A stretch of DNA of 41,269 bases, from positions 1 through 41,269 of the forward strand of contig NZ_FCOJ02000064.1 in assembly GCF_001545035.1 (NCBI RefSeq), written 5' to 3'. The number at the start of each line of letters is the position of its first letter. The stretch's first letter is position 1. Source of the DNA: Caballeronia glebae (GTDB lineage: Bacteria > Pseudomonadota > Gammaproteobacteria > Burkholderiales > Burkholderiaceae). Both the position numbers and the translations under genes were made by a program. Positions 23,456 through 33,578 of the stretch are shown here, piece by piece. The notes under the pieces are model-generated. The model saw nothing but the letters and a program-made list of their open reading frames with translations, ran no database searches and was not told where the DNA came from.

Positions 23456-26424
23456 ACACGTTCTCCTTGCAGCTGACGAAGAGCGTCGAGCGAGCTAACA
23501 AGACTGTTTAGCGATCGTTCGATAATGTTCTCGCTCTCCTTCAAGCCCGCCTCACTTTGTCGTTCAAGCTTGGCGCTTTCATTTTCAACAGCAGCCTCTG
23601 AACTCTGCAAGAACGCACTCCCATGCTCCAACACCTGCTGGACGAGATCACGCTTGTCAATTACCGCAGCAATTCTTATCAGGGTTTCACCAACGCTTGC
23701 ATTCCTGAGTGCGCGAGCGTGATCGACGGTGCGGTCCAGCGTGTTGATTCCCGGTAAGCTCAGTGTTTCAGCTAGCCTGCTTCTGGACGCTCCGGTGTTA
23801 AGTCCATACGAAATCGCGTTCTCGCTCGCGTTCCGCAGTTCCGTCACCAACTCTGCAACCTTGCCGTTCTCGCCCAGGTATCCGTCTAATTCCGCTGCCC
23901 AGGCAAGCCATTGGTCCTTTTCTCTTTCCAGGCTCGGCAGGAACTGCTCCTTGGTTCGGCCGTACAGTTTTGCCAGATCATCGAGTTCCTTTCCCGACGA
24001 ACTGTTCGGCGGGGTTTGAGATAGTTGGAGCGAGCGGCGCAGCGACTTCAATCCGCGGACAACTGGTGTCACCCGAACGAAGTTACCGGCCACCCCTCCC
24101 TTGGTTCCAGACGACAAGTTCTTGAGCAGGTCCAACAGGCGCGGCCAATGGCTGATGATCTCCGCGTTCATATCCGTGAATGCACGGTCGAGATTCCTGA
24201 ATTGGAGGGGCGCATTGGCTTCCCACATAAGCGCCGCAGTGGTCTCGCTCAGCGTGTCTCCAATCTTCATGCGCCCGCTGCGATACGTCGCGAGCGTCAG
24301 CAGTTCGGCGGCGGCGTTAGCAGGGTCCCAATCGTCCGTAGCCCCATAGATGACTTTGAGTTGCTGCTCGATGTGAATGGCCCATCCGCGAAGCGCCTCG
24401 AGAAGATATGCCTGCAACTTCTCACCGTCAGGAAAATCCCAACTCCGATATCGGTCGTACATCAACAGCGCTTCTATGGCGAGCGTGGCGTCAGTCTTCA
24501 ACTCCAACGAGACCAGTAGGTGCTCGCGTCGCCTAGTTTGTTGATTTTCGAAACTGATACTAGCGGGTGCAAAAACCACGGGTGAACTGGAAGGATCGGC
24601 GAACACGGTTGCCTTTCTCAATCCGATCCTGTCCCAGTCGATAAAGCTGCCCAATGCCGAATGAATCATCTTACGCAGGTCGGTGACCAGACCTTGAGGC
24701 AGCATGGCGTTATTGCGTTCCCACTTTCGAACCAGGTCGACCTCCTCGGGTATATCCTCCTGCGGCAACCTAGGTTCTGGCAGCTTCTTGTCAACGGACT
24801 CAGCAGGTTTTGGCTCTGCTGAGATATCTCGCAACTTTGGAATCCCGAACGCATCGTGAATCCCATCCGAAAGGTTAACCAATCTTCCCGAGCCATCCCA
24901 TAGCTCCAGAAGGGTGTTCCGCCGTAAAAATTCGCGCGGATCCATCCGTTCAAGTTGGTCTCGGTCGATTGGTCTCAGGGCATCCGTTCCGCCCACTCGT
25001 TTCAGCAAGGCGTCCGATGGAAACTCTCCGTGCTCCAGGTCAGCGTAGTGATCTCGCAACACGGGTTCTAGTACGCGGCGTAGGAACCGGCGAGCATTGA
25101 ACCTCCCGTCATCGTCCAGAGACTCCGTCCTTGTAGCCATGATTTCGATGGCGTTTGCGGTGAAAGGGAACAAGCCGATCCCCTCGACCTGGCCAAATGA
25201 AGGCAGGCAATTCGCCTGGAATTCACAGGCCTCGCACCGTGAGCGAATCGGTTCCTCGGAAGAGATGCCTTGCAAACGCATCTTCCCCAATCGTAGGGCG
25301 TTCAAGTACCCCGAGGTCAACTGTTGCAGGCTTGCAGGTTTGCTCAGGTCCATGTCGACGAGCAGGGTCGTGCGAGAAAGTACGGTCTCCTCCAAGCGCT
25401 TGTAGTAGCCGGTCGTCACCGCCATCGCCCAGCGCAATTCGCACAGACGCTCGTCCCCTTGTCCCGGTGGCGTGATCAGGGCCTGTAGAAGTGCGGTGTC
25501 GATCCCTTGCAACCGCGCGAAATCTTCAATTAGCAAGATCAGCCGCTTTCCTTGACGGGCCAAATAGCGGCGTAAGGAATTCATGAGATCGATCAAATGG
25601 TCCGCGGAGAAATTAAGCGTCTGAGCGATTGCCGCGGCAAGGTTACGATTCATGAGGGCGATGGCACGCACCTCCATACCTTCCTCGTTCTTAATGTAAT
25701 CGATCGCATCCTTGGCAAGCGCGGCAGCGTCCTGATAGCGCCGTCCATCCAAGGGAAGATCGCCGAGTTGAAACTCGCGACGTTCGATTCCGCTATCCCG
25801 TTGCTCGGGGTCAACGAAGACGTGCTGCACAATGAGGTCGACCGTACCGCCGGGGCTCTGGAAAAAGCCTCTGCGGAAGGTCGGATCCAGCAGCAAGTTG
25901 GGCAGTAGGGTCGCAAGATCGACGTCTTCGGGATCGGTAGCACGCCCGCCGTGTTCGATGGCCCACGCAAGCTCACTTAGGAATTTTCCAACCTTTGCGT
26001 CCTGCGAAGCCATCAGGGCGCCAGTACCGCGCAAACGCTCTTCGTATGGTGCGCGCTCGTCCTCAGGCAGACGCGAAATGATCCGTTCTACAATTCCGCG
26101 CAGACTGGTACCGGCCCGTGGAATCGTCAGCGAGACAGTCGACTCGTCTTCGGGAATGTTCATCCGCAGCCATTGGATAAGGTGCGACTTCCCTGTGCCC
26201 GATTCTCCTAGCACAACCGCTTGCACGTAGTCTCGCCCTGGATCGAGAAACGTAGCGATCAGGTTGTCTGGCGACATCGCGCTTCGCTCACCATCCGATG
26301 TGTGGGCGACCTGCAGGTCCGTCGGACAGTGCACGGCTCGAAACACGTGGTCTGAGATTTCCTCAGCATCGGGCTTCAGGATGCGGTGCAGTTCAAGCTC
26401 GTTCCAGCACGGGTTCTGCCTCAT
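23452..26424 (-). CDS. dpdH: DpdH, P-loop ATPase
   Basis: This encodes 990 residues. The Walker A is GESGTGKS at 73-80 and a Walker B-like KRLILLIEDFARLQ lies near 293-306, so this is a P-loop ATPase of the AAA/STAND type. Cysteines in RCEACEFQANC (about 388-398) may bind zinc. The C-terminal 250 residues are long helices, including a Glu/Ser-rich coiled coil at the very end (AAVENESAKLERQSEAGLKE). A signalling or DNA-loading role in the restriction arm is inferred from the domain type. The start overlaps dpdG by four bases and the stop overlaps dpdI by four bases. Confidence 0.82.
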   Translation of the reverse strand: MRQNPCWNELELHRILKPDAEEISDHVFRAVHCPTDLQVAHTSDGERSAMSPDNLIATFLDPGRDYVQAVVLGESGTGKSHLIQWLRMNIPEDESTVSLTIPRAGTSLRGIVERIISRLPEDERAPYEERLRGTGALMASQDAKVGKFLSELAWAIEHGGRATDPEDVDLATLLPNLLLDPTFRRGFFQSPGGTVDLIVQHVFVDPEQRDSGIERREFQLGDLPLDGRRYQDAAALAKDAIDYIKNEEGMEVRAIALMNRNLAAAIAQTLNFSADHLIDLMNSLRRYLARQGKRLILLIEDFARLQGIDTALLQALITPPGQGDERLCELRWAMAVTTGYYKRLEETVLSRTTLLVDMDLSKPASLQQLTSGYLNALRLGKMRLQGISSEEPIRSRCEACEFQANCLPSFGQVEGIGLFPFTANAIEIMATRTESLDDDGRFNARRFLRRVLEPVLRDHYADLEHGEFPSDALLKRVGGTDALRPIDRDQLERMDPREFLRRNTLLELWDGSGRLVNLSDGIHDAFGIPKLRDISAEPKPAESVDKKLPEPRLPQEDIPEEVDLVRKWERNNAMLPQGLVTDLRKMIHSALGSFIDWDRIGLRKATVFADPSSSPVVFAPASISFENQQTRRREHLLVSLELKTDATLAIEALLMYDRYRSWDFPDGEKLQAYLLEALRGWAIHIEQQLKVIYGATDDWDPANAAAELLTLATYRSGRMKIGDTLSETTAALMWEANAPLQFRNLDRAFTDMNAEIISHWPRLLDLLKNLSSGTKGGVAGNFVRVTPVVRGLKSLRRSLQLSQTPPNSSSGKELDDLAKLYGRTKEQFLPSLEREKDQWLAWAAELDGYLGENGKVAELVTELRNASENAISYGLNTGASRSRLAETLSLPGINTLDRTVDHARALRNASVGETLIRIAAVIDKRDLVQQVLEHGSAFLQSSEAAVENESAKLERQSEAGLKESENIIERSLNSLVSSLDALRQLQGERV

Positions 26425-27359
26425 GCCGCCTCCGGTGCTGTATACCGGACATGGCTTACGGGCTCGTGCGCCTTGCCGAGATCCAGTATCCGTGCCTGCG
26501 CGTCAGATGGCTTCTCCAATCTCAGCAACTTCCGTGCTTGCAAGCGAAACAAAGCCAAACTGGTCGATCGCGAAAGGTGTCCTTCCTTCGGTTCGAAGTC
26601 CCCCATAAGGCGATCCTCCAATCTGACGCGAGCCACACCGCCATCCAAGACGGGGCAGTACTCTGCGGCGCGTTGCATAAATGCTTGAATCGATAATTCG
26701 CGCTGATCCACGAAAATGCTTGGCAGCATTCTCGCAAGCGCCTCAGTTGGATCGGGAATCACGATGTCTGCGGACGAAGCGCCAATTTTGAGTGATACGC
26801 GCTCCGCAAGGCCGAGATAGCGAGCCCAATAAATCAGGTTCTGGAACCTTTGATTATTGCCAATTATCGTGCGAAGCGCGTCCTGCTGGCCAAGTTGACG
26901 GACAATCTGTTCCGCGTGGATACCGCCGGAAAATGGGAGCGTGCTGTAAGGATCCTGCACCAACAACCACGATAGCGCTTCTGGCACACTCGATTGGTCA
27001 GATTTCTCAGCATGCTCGGGCATCACCAGTTTGGCCATTAGGATCGGGCGAAGCGCGTTTGCCCAATCGCCTTCCGGCACTTGCATGCATAGGTATTCGT
27101 CATTCAGACGTAGAACGCGTTCCTCATCGAGACTCGATAGCCCAAGCTTCAAAATTTCGTCCACGACAAAACCTGCTATCGTCCTCCCGTCAGCCTTTCC
27201 ATCCTGCGACTCGGAATCTTCGTTTCCCCCCTTCTTTAGTGGAGACAGTTGCTTTTCGACATTTTCCCGGAGGTCTCCCTTACTTCCCAAGAAATGGAGA
27301 TACTCGCAGGCAATGGCGACGCGGTTGGGGATTGCGGGGAAATTGCTAAGAACACTCAT
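26421..27359 (-). CDS. dpdG: DpdG
   Basis: This encodes 312 residues and I see no known motif. It begins MSVLSNFPAIPNRVAIACEY, and the central part is helical. A winged-helix-like arrangement is possible in the N-terminal third (residues 5-35 and 55-80) but is not certain. It is named for its fixed place between the RecQ-like dpdF and the ATPase dpdH. Four-base overlaps at both ends show it is co-translated with them, so a partner role for DpdH is plausible. Confidence 0.72.
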   Translation of the reverse strand: MSVLSNFPAIPNRVAIACEYLHFLGSKGDLRENVEKQLSPLKKGGNEDSESQDGKADGRTIAGFVVDEILKLGLSSLDEERVLRLNDEYLCMQVPEGDWANALRPILMAKLVMPEHAEKSDQSSVPEALSWLLVQDPYSTLPFSGGIHAEQIVRQLGQQDALRTIIGNNQRFQNLIYWARYLGLAERVSLKIGASSADIVIPDPTEALARMLPSIFVDQRELSIQAFMQRAAEYCPVLDGGVARVRLEDRLMGDFEPKEGHLSRSTSLALFRLQARKLLRLEKPSDAQARILDLGKAHEPVSHVRYTAPEAA

Positions 27360-29845
27360 ATTTGAAGACTTTTGAGTACATGCTGAACGGTGAGCAGAGA
27401 AAGGCGGTCTGCAAGTGGGCGGCCGGGGCGCTCGGGATCGTCGAGTCCATCGGGGAGCAGGTAGATGCGCTCACGTCCGACTGGCCGCGGCCCGAGGTGA
27501 TGACCGAGCGGCGCCTGTCCGGGAGCGACCCAGACAAGGTCAGGTCCCGGCGGAAGGCTATTGCCACTTAGGAGACGCGGATCGTCTCCGGATGCGACAC
27601 ACCACGGTCGCTGCGTCAGCGCGCCGCGTAGCAGCGATGGGACTTCGCCGAGGACGAAGCACTTGCGAAGGCCTGCCTCCCACAAGCTCCCGATCAAATC
27701 CTTGAGTTTGCGCTCATAGGCTTTGCCACCGGACGACCTGTCACGCGCAATAAAGCAACGACCGTTGTCAATAACGGCCGCCAATTCCGGCCTGATTTGA
27801 CCGATTGGCCACGGTGATGGAGGCATGGCAGGCCAGTCGGCAAACCATCCTTGCTCTTTTGTTGCCCGACAAACCTTGCAACCGCCACAAGCTTGAACGA
27901 CATTCAGGACGCCGTCTTGATGTTTCAGTTTGTACATCGCGGAAAACAGGGTGCTAGGGCAGACACGGTCCTCCAGAAGACGACGAACGCCGAGGAAGTT
28001 CTCGTAACTCGCAACGAACAACCGTTTGCGAAGCGACTCGACCCGACTATCCCAGACGCTTCTGTCCCGATGCCCCTCGTGAAGGACATCCACCGCCAAA
28101 AATGTCTTCTGGGAAGCCTCGTGATTGCTGAGTCCAGCCAGGCGAATCAATGATGCATTGGACATTAGACTTAGAACACGCCCGTTCCAGTCTTCGTTCC
28201 GCTCCGATTTCATATCCGGCTCATAGCTCGGACTGGTGGTCATGTCAATCTCGAACCGGGCCTGGCCGCGAGCATCACGCTTCGCCTTGGCGAACATCGA
28301 CTCCCACCTCTGAAAACCCTTGTCGATCGAGATAATCCTTTTGGTAGCAAGGCCCTCGGCAACCGCAAGGTCGGACCGGTCCGCCAACAGCAGCGCGATG
28401 CTGGCACAGTTATCTCTTCCGGACCTACCGATCTCCTGGTAGTACCGATCAAGACTCTCCGGCAGACAAGCGTGGATGATCGTCCGGACATGTGGATAGT
28501 CAATCCCTAATCCGAAGGCCGAGGTACCGACGACAATATCCAGTCGGCCCTCTCGCCAAGCGTTCACGACAGTGGTGCGCGTATCGGTATTGCTGCCCCC
28601 GTGAACCATCCCCACCCGAGCAAAGCCTTCGTCTCGAAGCCTTGTATGCCATGCTTCGGCTTCCTTCTGCTCCGTGACGTAGAGGATGGCTGGGCGGGGC
28701 AGGTGACGCAGCGCCTCGAGAACACGCACCTGCCGCTCCAGTTCGCTGTACGACAGTGGCGCAACCCAGATGTCTGGTTCGGGACGAAGGCGTGCTGCTG
28801 GCACAACGGAAATCGGCTTGCCACTACAGAAAAGTGTCTCAAGGGATTGCAGGGCATCCTGCGTGACCGTCGCGGACAGGCAGATGAGACGAGGCTTGCG
28901 ACCTGCTGGAGCACTGCGCCTCAGTTCGGCAAAGAGTGCGGCTAGCAGTTGGAATTCGACGCGAAAATCTGTGCCCCACGCATTAACGAGATGCGCTTCA
29001 TCAATAACGACCGCCGCCAGCCTTCCCGCCGCCGCCGCATCCAGCAATGGCTGGCGCAAGCTGGCTAGGAACGCCTCGGGGGCAGCAAAGACGAGTCCCT
29101 GTTCTCCACTGGCGACAGCTTCCCGTATGGCTGCCCTGTCCTCGGATTGATTTCCTATATAAGCATGCTGCTGCTCGGGAAGCAACGATCTGAAATTGCG
29201 AGTGGAGGCCGCATGATCAATAGCTAGGGGGACGGTCGGCACAACGACAGCTACCGTCTCCCCCGGATGTGCCGCAGCCACCGCTTGAAAAACCAGACTC
29301 TTCCCCTCACCCGTTGGCAGAATAACCAGTAAGGCTTCGTCACGGGACATATGCAGGGCACAGCGTACCCCAACGGACTGGCCTGGCCCACGAAACGTAT
29401 CGAAACCGAGCGCTTCCGTAAGCCAATAGTCGGCGGGTAAGGAACCGTTGTGCCATTGCCGTGGCATTGCCCGGACCGTCGCCGCGTCCACTCCGTCGGC
29501 AGGCAAACCGTCTAGCCACGAGGGCGACCATGGCCAGGCTTCGACATGTGCGCCCGCCTTGTTCTGCAGGCCGCACGTCTCACACATGACCTGATCTGGC
29601 CAATCTATTGATTTTGGGAGAGGCAGACTATGCCGTCCCGCTGCGGTTCCGAATCGCTCGTCCGCATATCGGAGCGCTTGACGCAGGCGTACCGCGCGAT
29701 CCAAAGCACTCAGCGTCGTATCGATTGTTGCCTGCCGCAAGCGCTCGAAAGGCACGTCCGCGCATCGGAAGCTTTCCGGATGAATACTGCCAATTAATGC
29801 CTTGCGAATGTAGCCAAACGCCAACGGGCCTTCAACGACTGTCAC
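27356..29845 (-). CDS. dpdF: DpdF, RecQ-like helicase
   Basis: This encodes 829 residues from GTG 29845, whose GTGA overlaps the dpdE stop. RecQ-type motifs are strong: LPTGEGKS at 176-183, VVPTVPL, VVIDEAHLVNAWG with DEAH at 282-285, CLSATVTQDAL, GTSAFGLGIDYPHVR and YYQEIGRSGRDN. Cysteine pairs at 88/91 and in ACGGCKVC (about residue 650) may bind zinc. It lacks an obvious HRDC domain. As a 3'-5' helicase it would act with DpdE and DpdJ in recognising or processing unmodified DNA. The precise role is not known to me. Confidence 0.87.
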   Translation of the reverse strand: MTVVEGPLAFGYIRKALIGSIHPESFRCADVPFERLRQATIDTTLSALDRAVRLRQALRYADERFGTAAGRHSLPLPKSIDWPDQVMCETCGLQNKAGAHVEAWPWSPSWLDGLPADGVDAATVRAMPRQWHNGSLPADYWLTEALGFDTFRGPGQSVGVRCALHMSRDEALLVILPTGEGKSLVFQAVAAAHPGETVAVVVPTVPLAIDHAASTRNFRSLLPEQQHAYIGNQSEDRAAIREAVASGEQGLVFAAPEAFLASLRQPLLDAAAAGRLAAVVIDEAHLVNAWGTDFRVEFQLLAALFAELRRSAPAGRKPRLICLSATVTQDALQSLETLFCSGKPISVVPAARLRPEPDIWVAPLSYSELERQVRVLEALRHLPRPAILYVTEQKEAEAWHTRLRDEGFARVGMVHGGSNTDTRTTVVNAWREGRLDIVVGTSAFGLGIDYPHVRTIIHACLPESLDRYYQEIGRSGRDNCASIALLLADRSDLAVAEGLATKRIISIDKGFQRWESMFAKAKRDARGQARFEIDMTTSPSYEPDMKSERNEDWNGRVLSLMSNASLIRLAGLSNHEASQKTFLAVDVLHEGHRDRSVWDSRVESLRKRLFVASYENFLGVRRLLEDRVCPSTLFSAMYKLKHQDGVLNVVQACGGCKVCRATKEQGWFADWPAMPPSPWPIGQIRPELAAVIDNGRCFIARDRSSGGKAYERKLKDLIGSLWEAGLRKCFVLGEVPSLLRGALTQRPWCVASGDDPRLLSGNSLPPGPDLVWVAPGQAPLGHHLGPRPVGRERIYLLPDGLDDPERPGRPLADRLSLLTVQHVLKSLQI

Positions 29846-32800
29846 GTGCGCCCCTCCATGAACGCTGCGGGAGCGCGCCCGCTTAACACAATGATGCCGA
29901 TTGCATCCAAAGTCACCACGGGGTTACGGAGCGCCTCCGAAAGCAAGGCGTTCAGTTCGAGTTCGCGCGCTAGTCCGACGTCCACGCGCTCGTTTGCCTG
30001 ACGTTGATTGAGTTGGCGCTGGAAGAGTCTGCGGTTCCTTCGGTCTATGTCCGCTTGCCCACGTGCAACGGACTGCTCAAGCGCAAGCTTGAAGCGTGGT
30101 CGTTCGCGCAACCACGCCTCAGAAGAATTGCGGACCGCGTCGCACAACTGCTCGAATCTGCTGGGCTCGATGAGTGTGAACAAGCATTCCTGGCGGCTTC
30201 CGAGATTGTGGTCTCGCCCATGTGTTTCCAGGCTGTCGTAGGGCAGTGCCAAAAGCCGTATACGCTCCTCATCCTCAACCACTTCTAGTGCTTCGTCAAT
30301 GTACAGTTCCTCGGCCCAAGGCTGAAAGTAGCCGTCCATTCGAGCGCGGAGTCCGCTCTTTTCATCCGCGGTCAGATCTGTCGGCAGGCTTGCTTCGACG
30401 ATATAGCACAGCTTAAATGCGAACCACTCTTCTTCGCCGTCCGACAGCAAATGACGCCATGTGCCGAAAGCCGTCCCTCGATCATCCCATCGATATTCTT
30501 GTTCAACCGCTCGCATCAGTTTGCTGCCGACCCTGATGAGTTGAGGCCGACCGTGCTCGTTTTGCCTTAGCGCATAACTCCGGTGAAAGGTGTGGCTCTC
30601 GGCCAATGCCCCCTGAAATCTTGGCCCCCAAGGCTTCAGCGGGAGCAGGGTGCGTTCGGCGTCCCACGTTACGCGAAAGATCCGCTCATAATCACCTTTA
30701 CAAGAAAAGCCGAGGCCAGTCAGTAACCATCCCCTAAGGGCCGTGGACATGAAGGACTCTTCGCCTTCGAGTTCATCAAGGTTTCGAAAAAGGCCTTCTG
30801 CAGCATCTTCTTCTTGTTGCACCCGATCAAGCGCGTATTGGTTGTCAAGTCGCTCGCGCTCCGCCGCCAGTTGCTCGCGCACATGCGGAATCACTTCATG
30901 TAGGCCAAGTGCGCCATGCTCAAACAAAGCATCGGTTAGATAGGCAGAAATTTCTGCTAGGGAGAATTGAACATCCGCGATCGGAGAGTTAAAGATGTCG
31001 AAGGCTTTTGCCAAGACATCAAACCACGCCTCCCATAGACTTGACTCTTCATTCACAGACGGAAAGAAAACACGCTGCTCGAGTCGGCGCTTTCGCCGGC
31101 CGAATCGGTCGAGTCGACCGATGCGCTGCTCGATACGTGCAGGGGAAAACGGCAGATCAAGATGGACCAATGCATCGACGAAGTGAAGGTTGAGACCTTC
31201 CTCTTGCTGCCGATTGCAAACAAGCACTCGCGCTTGCTTATCGGATTCAAACTCCGCTGCGATATCGCCGTCGTCGTCTCCATGCGCAGGTGCCGTCCAG
31301 ACTCGCTCCTTTCCGAGTGTCGTCTGCAAAGCGGCGTAACACTTTTCTAGGTCGTCGGCGTTGCTGCCGAAGACCGCAATGCGTGGAGTTCCCTCTTTGT
31401 CCTGTTGCTGGAGTATCTCCAAATGACGCTTTATGACAGCCGCAACCTGCAAGGGTCGTGATGGCTTGTCATTTTGCTCTTGAATGACACTCGTGAACGC
31501 ACTCCTCCAGGCTTCGTCGAAGAGGGCTCCGGGCAAAGCGTCAAGGATCTCAGCAAATACGTCTACGCTGCACCCCAATGCTTCAAACAGAGTAACGACG
31601 GCCTGTGAAGCTTCCGTCCGCGCGGCCGATGATTTCGGAAACTTTGATGCCAACTCGACACGCCATTGTTCGAAAAGCTCAAACACGCTCGTAAGGCGAC
31701 TATCTTCGATCCAACTCAACCGGACATGCTCGAGGTTTGGTTCACCCTCATGCAGACTTGCTGGCCCCCGTGGCCGGAATACCCAGTCCGCGGCATCACG
31801 ACGCCGCGTGCGGATTAGCCTATGGTGGATTCGATACACGTCCGCTATATGGCTCCGTAGGTCGCTCACATGGCGCTGTAAGGCTTCTTGAGCATTTTCC
31901 TGTAGTGCAGAATTGATCTGCTCGCCCATGCGCATCGCTTCCCGATCACTAGGAAACAAATCTGGCAGACGACGGAGTCGCTGGCGCAGGATTGCCGGGC
32001 TCGCATCTGGACGCAAGCCACGCAAAAAAATGCCGAGGGCTTCACGCTCACGGACTCGGGTTGAGAATTCTTCCAGACCCACATCACCATAATTGTCGGG
32101 ATCAAGGACTTTCAGGAGACGTAGTAAGACCTCGGGTTGTCCAAGAGGAGGAGTGGCGGACAAGAGCAAAAGTCGCGGGGACGAACTTGCCAAGCGCGTT
32201 AGCTCGTGAGGAATTTCATCGGCCACCAGGTGATGCGCCTCATCGACAACGAGCATGGAAATCCCGTCGGTCGGAATGGTCGCCATTTTATCGATGGAAC
32301 AGACGTTTATCCGCTCGGGAAAGTCCAAGATGGCCAATTTATCTTCTAGTTCCGTCTCCCATTGCCTGACCAATGAGGGTGGTGCAATGACCCAAACCCG
32401 CCCTTCAGAGTTAGTTAAAAGGAATTGACGGATGACGATGCCAGCCTCAATCGTCTTTCCCATGCCGACCTCGTCTGCGAGTAAGTATCGCTGCAACGGG
32501 TCCTCGAGTATGCGTCGCGCCACCTCAACTTGGTGAGGAACTAGTTCAATGCGTGAAGACAACAGGGCGGAAAGCCCACGGCAAGATGCACGCTGGGCAA
32601 TAAGAGATCTCGTGAACGTTTGCCTGCACTCATGCCAGTACTGCGTTTCCATCCCACCGCCTGCCAGCACCGCGGTAGGATCATCATGAGAGAACCAACA
32701 CCGACAATAGAGTTCTTCCTCCGAAATCCGCAAAACTTGCTTGTTCGGAAATTGAACATCGTAGTCGTACCCGAAGGGCTCCCTTGGGTGTGCATGAATA

Positions 32801-33012
32801 ATGCGCCCCATTCGCCAGAACCCGCTACGGTGTACGTAGATTCGCGTTTGCTCGTAGAGCCGTACCGGCGCCGCCCCATTCAGGTCGACAAGTACTGCCT
32901 TTCGCCGCTGCGGAGAGAAAAAGTACTCGATTTCATGCTTCCCCCCGTGGGCACCGATGATCTTTGCTGGACCATAGCGGCGATCGGACACAAACTGACC
33001 GATATTGATCAT
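29842..33012 (-). CDS. dpdE: DpdE, SNF2-family helicase/translocase
   Basis: This encodes 1056 residues, the first gene of the minus-strand operon. ATG 33012 (MINIGQFVSDRRYGPAKI) is preferred over ATG 33045 because AAGGGGG lies upstream and the earlier start has no site. Motifs are LADEVGMGKTIEAG (178-191), VVDEAHHL with DEAH at 257-260, LLLLSATPPL, and near the middle RIEQRIGRLDRFGRR as motif VI. An N-terminal SH3-like region (FVSDRRYGPAKIIG, IEYFFSPQRRKAV) precedes the helicase and may contact DNA or a partner. Such SNF2 proteins translocate on double-stranded DNA. The operon promoter should lie in 33013-33110. Confidence 0.88.
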   Translation of the reverse strand: MINIGQFVSDRRYGPAKIIGAHGGKHEIEYFFSPQRRKAVLVDLNGAAPVRLYEQTRIYVHRSGFWRMGRIIHAHPREPFGYDYDVQFPNKQVLRISEEELYCRCWFSHDDPTAVLAGGGMETQYWHECRQTFTRSLIAQRASCRGLSALLSSRIELVPHQVEVARRILEDPLQRYLLADEVGMGKTIEAGIVIRQFLLTNSEGRVWVIAPPSLVRQWETELEDKLAILDFPERINVCSIDKMATIPTDGISMLVVDEAHHLVADEIPHELTRLASSSPRLLLLSATPPLGQPEVLLRLLKVLDPDNYGDVGLEEFSTRVREREALGIFLRGLRPDASPAILRQRLRRLPDLFPSDREAMRMGEQINSALQENAQEALQRHVSDLRSHIADVYRIHHRLIRTRRRDAADWVFRPRGPASLHEGEPNLEHVRLSWIEDSRLTSVFELFEQWRVELASKFPKSSAARTEASQAVVTLFEALGCSVDVFAEILDALPGALFDEAWRSAFTSVIQEQNDKPSRPLQVAAVIKRHLEILQQQDKEGTPRIAVFGSNADDLEKCYAALQTTLGKERVWTAPAHGDDDGDIAAEFESDKQARVLVCNRQQEEGLNLHFVDALVHLDLPFSPARIEQRIGRLDRFGRRKRRLEQRVFFPSVNEESSLWEAWFDVLAKAFDIFNSPIADVQFSLAEISAYLTDALFEHGALGLHEVIPHVREQLAAERERLDNQYALDRVQQEEDAAEGLFRNLDELEGEESFMSTALRGWLLTGLGFSCKGDYERIFRVTWDAERTLLPLKPWGPRFQGALAESHTFHRSYALRQNEHGRPQLIRVGSKLMRAVEQEYRWDDRGTAFGTWRHLLSDGEEEWFAFKLCYIVEASLPTDLTADEKSGLRARMDGYFQPWAEELYIDEALEVVEDEERIRLLALPYDSLETHGRDHNLGSRQECLFTLIEPSRFEQLCDAVRNSSEAWLRERPRFKLALEQSVARGQADIDRRNRRLFQRQLNQRQANERVDVGLARELELNALLSEALRNPVVTLDAIGIIVLSGRAPAAFMEGRT

Positions 33013-33110
33013 TCTTTCTGGCCCCCTTGCCGCACCCATTCGCATTGGGCGTAGGTCTTAGCCAAAGGGTCACAAGCCAACCTCTCGCTACCCTTTGTTT
33101 TTATTAATTC

Positions 33111-33152
33111 TGGCTGCTGGGCTCGAACCCGCCGCCGTATGGTTACAAATCA
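33111..33152 (-). other. Degenerate 3' half of a tRNA, Thr(UGU)-like (possible attachment-site remnant)
   Basis: Read on the minus strand, GATTTGTAACCA resembles an anticodon arm with a UGU anticodon. A T-arm-like GGGTTCGAGCCC and GCAGCCAG follow at tRNA-like spacing. The pattern matches the 3' half of bacterial tRNA-Thr(UGU), but the anticodon stem pairs poorly, there is no proper D-arm and no CCA end. It is not a functional tRNA. It could be the duplicated, decayed tRNA end left by integration. Confidence 0.35.
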
Positions 33153-33578
33153 TCGCACAAAATAGCTCGCTGGCGAGCTGCGCGAATTCACAATCGGTGG
33201 GAGAGCGCACAGTCCAGCCATTTCGTATGTACCATTCGGCGTCCTTGCACGCTCGCTCCCGGCATTCGATGACTGCAGCGTCTCGCGAGTCGAATGCGCC
33301 GCTTGCGTCCGATCGCAGCGCAGCGCCTGTGAACAGTGATCGGTCAAACATGCGGCATGATCGCGCGATTTTCTTGGGTGGGGCGTGAGTGACTCGAGCA
33401 CTCTACCTACGGAATAAGAGCGCACGTCGAGAACCTCCCTGACTACAGGCAGGCCCTCAGTATGCGATTTGTAAGGTGTCGCCTTTCTGCGACAGTGCAG
33501 AAGCGACCTAGTCGGGTTCCGCTGTTCGGCGAAGCGAGCCAAGTACCCTTGCCGGACATCAGAGCAGGAAGTCTAATG

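Noticed and set aside
33150..33542. 130-codon minus-strand frame at the island border, considered as an integrase remnant
   Set aside because: No tyrosine-recombinase motif (R...HxxR...Y) and no domain; composition looks non-coding.
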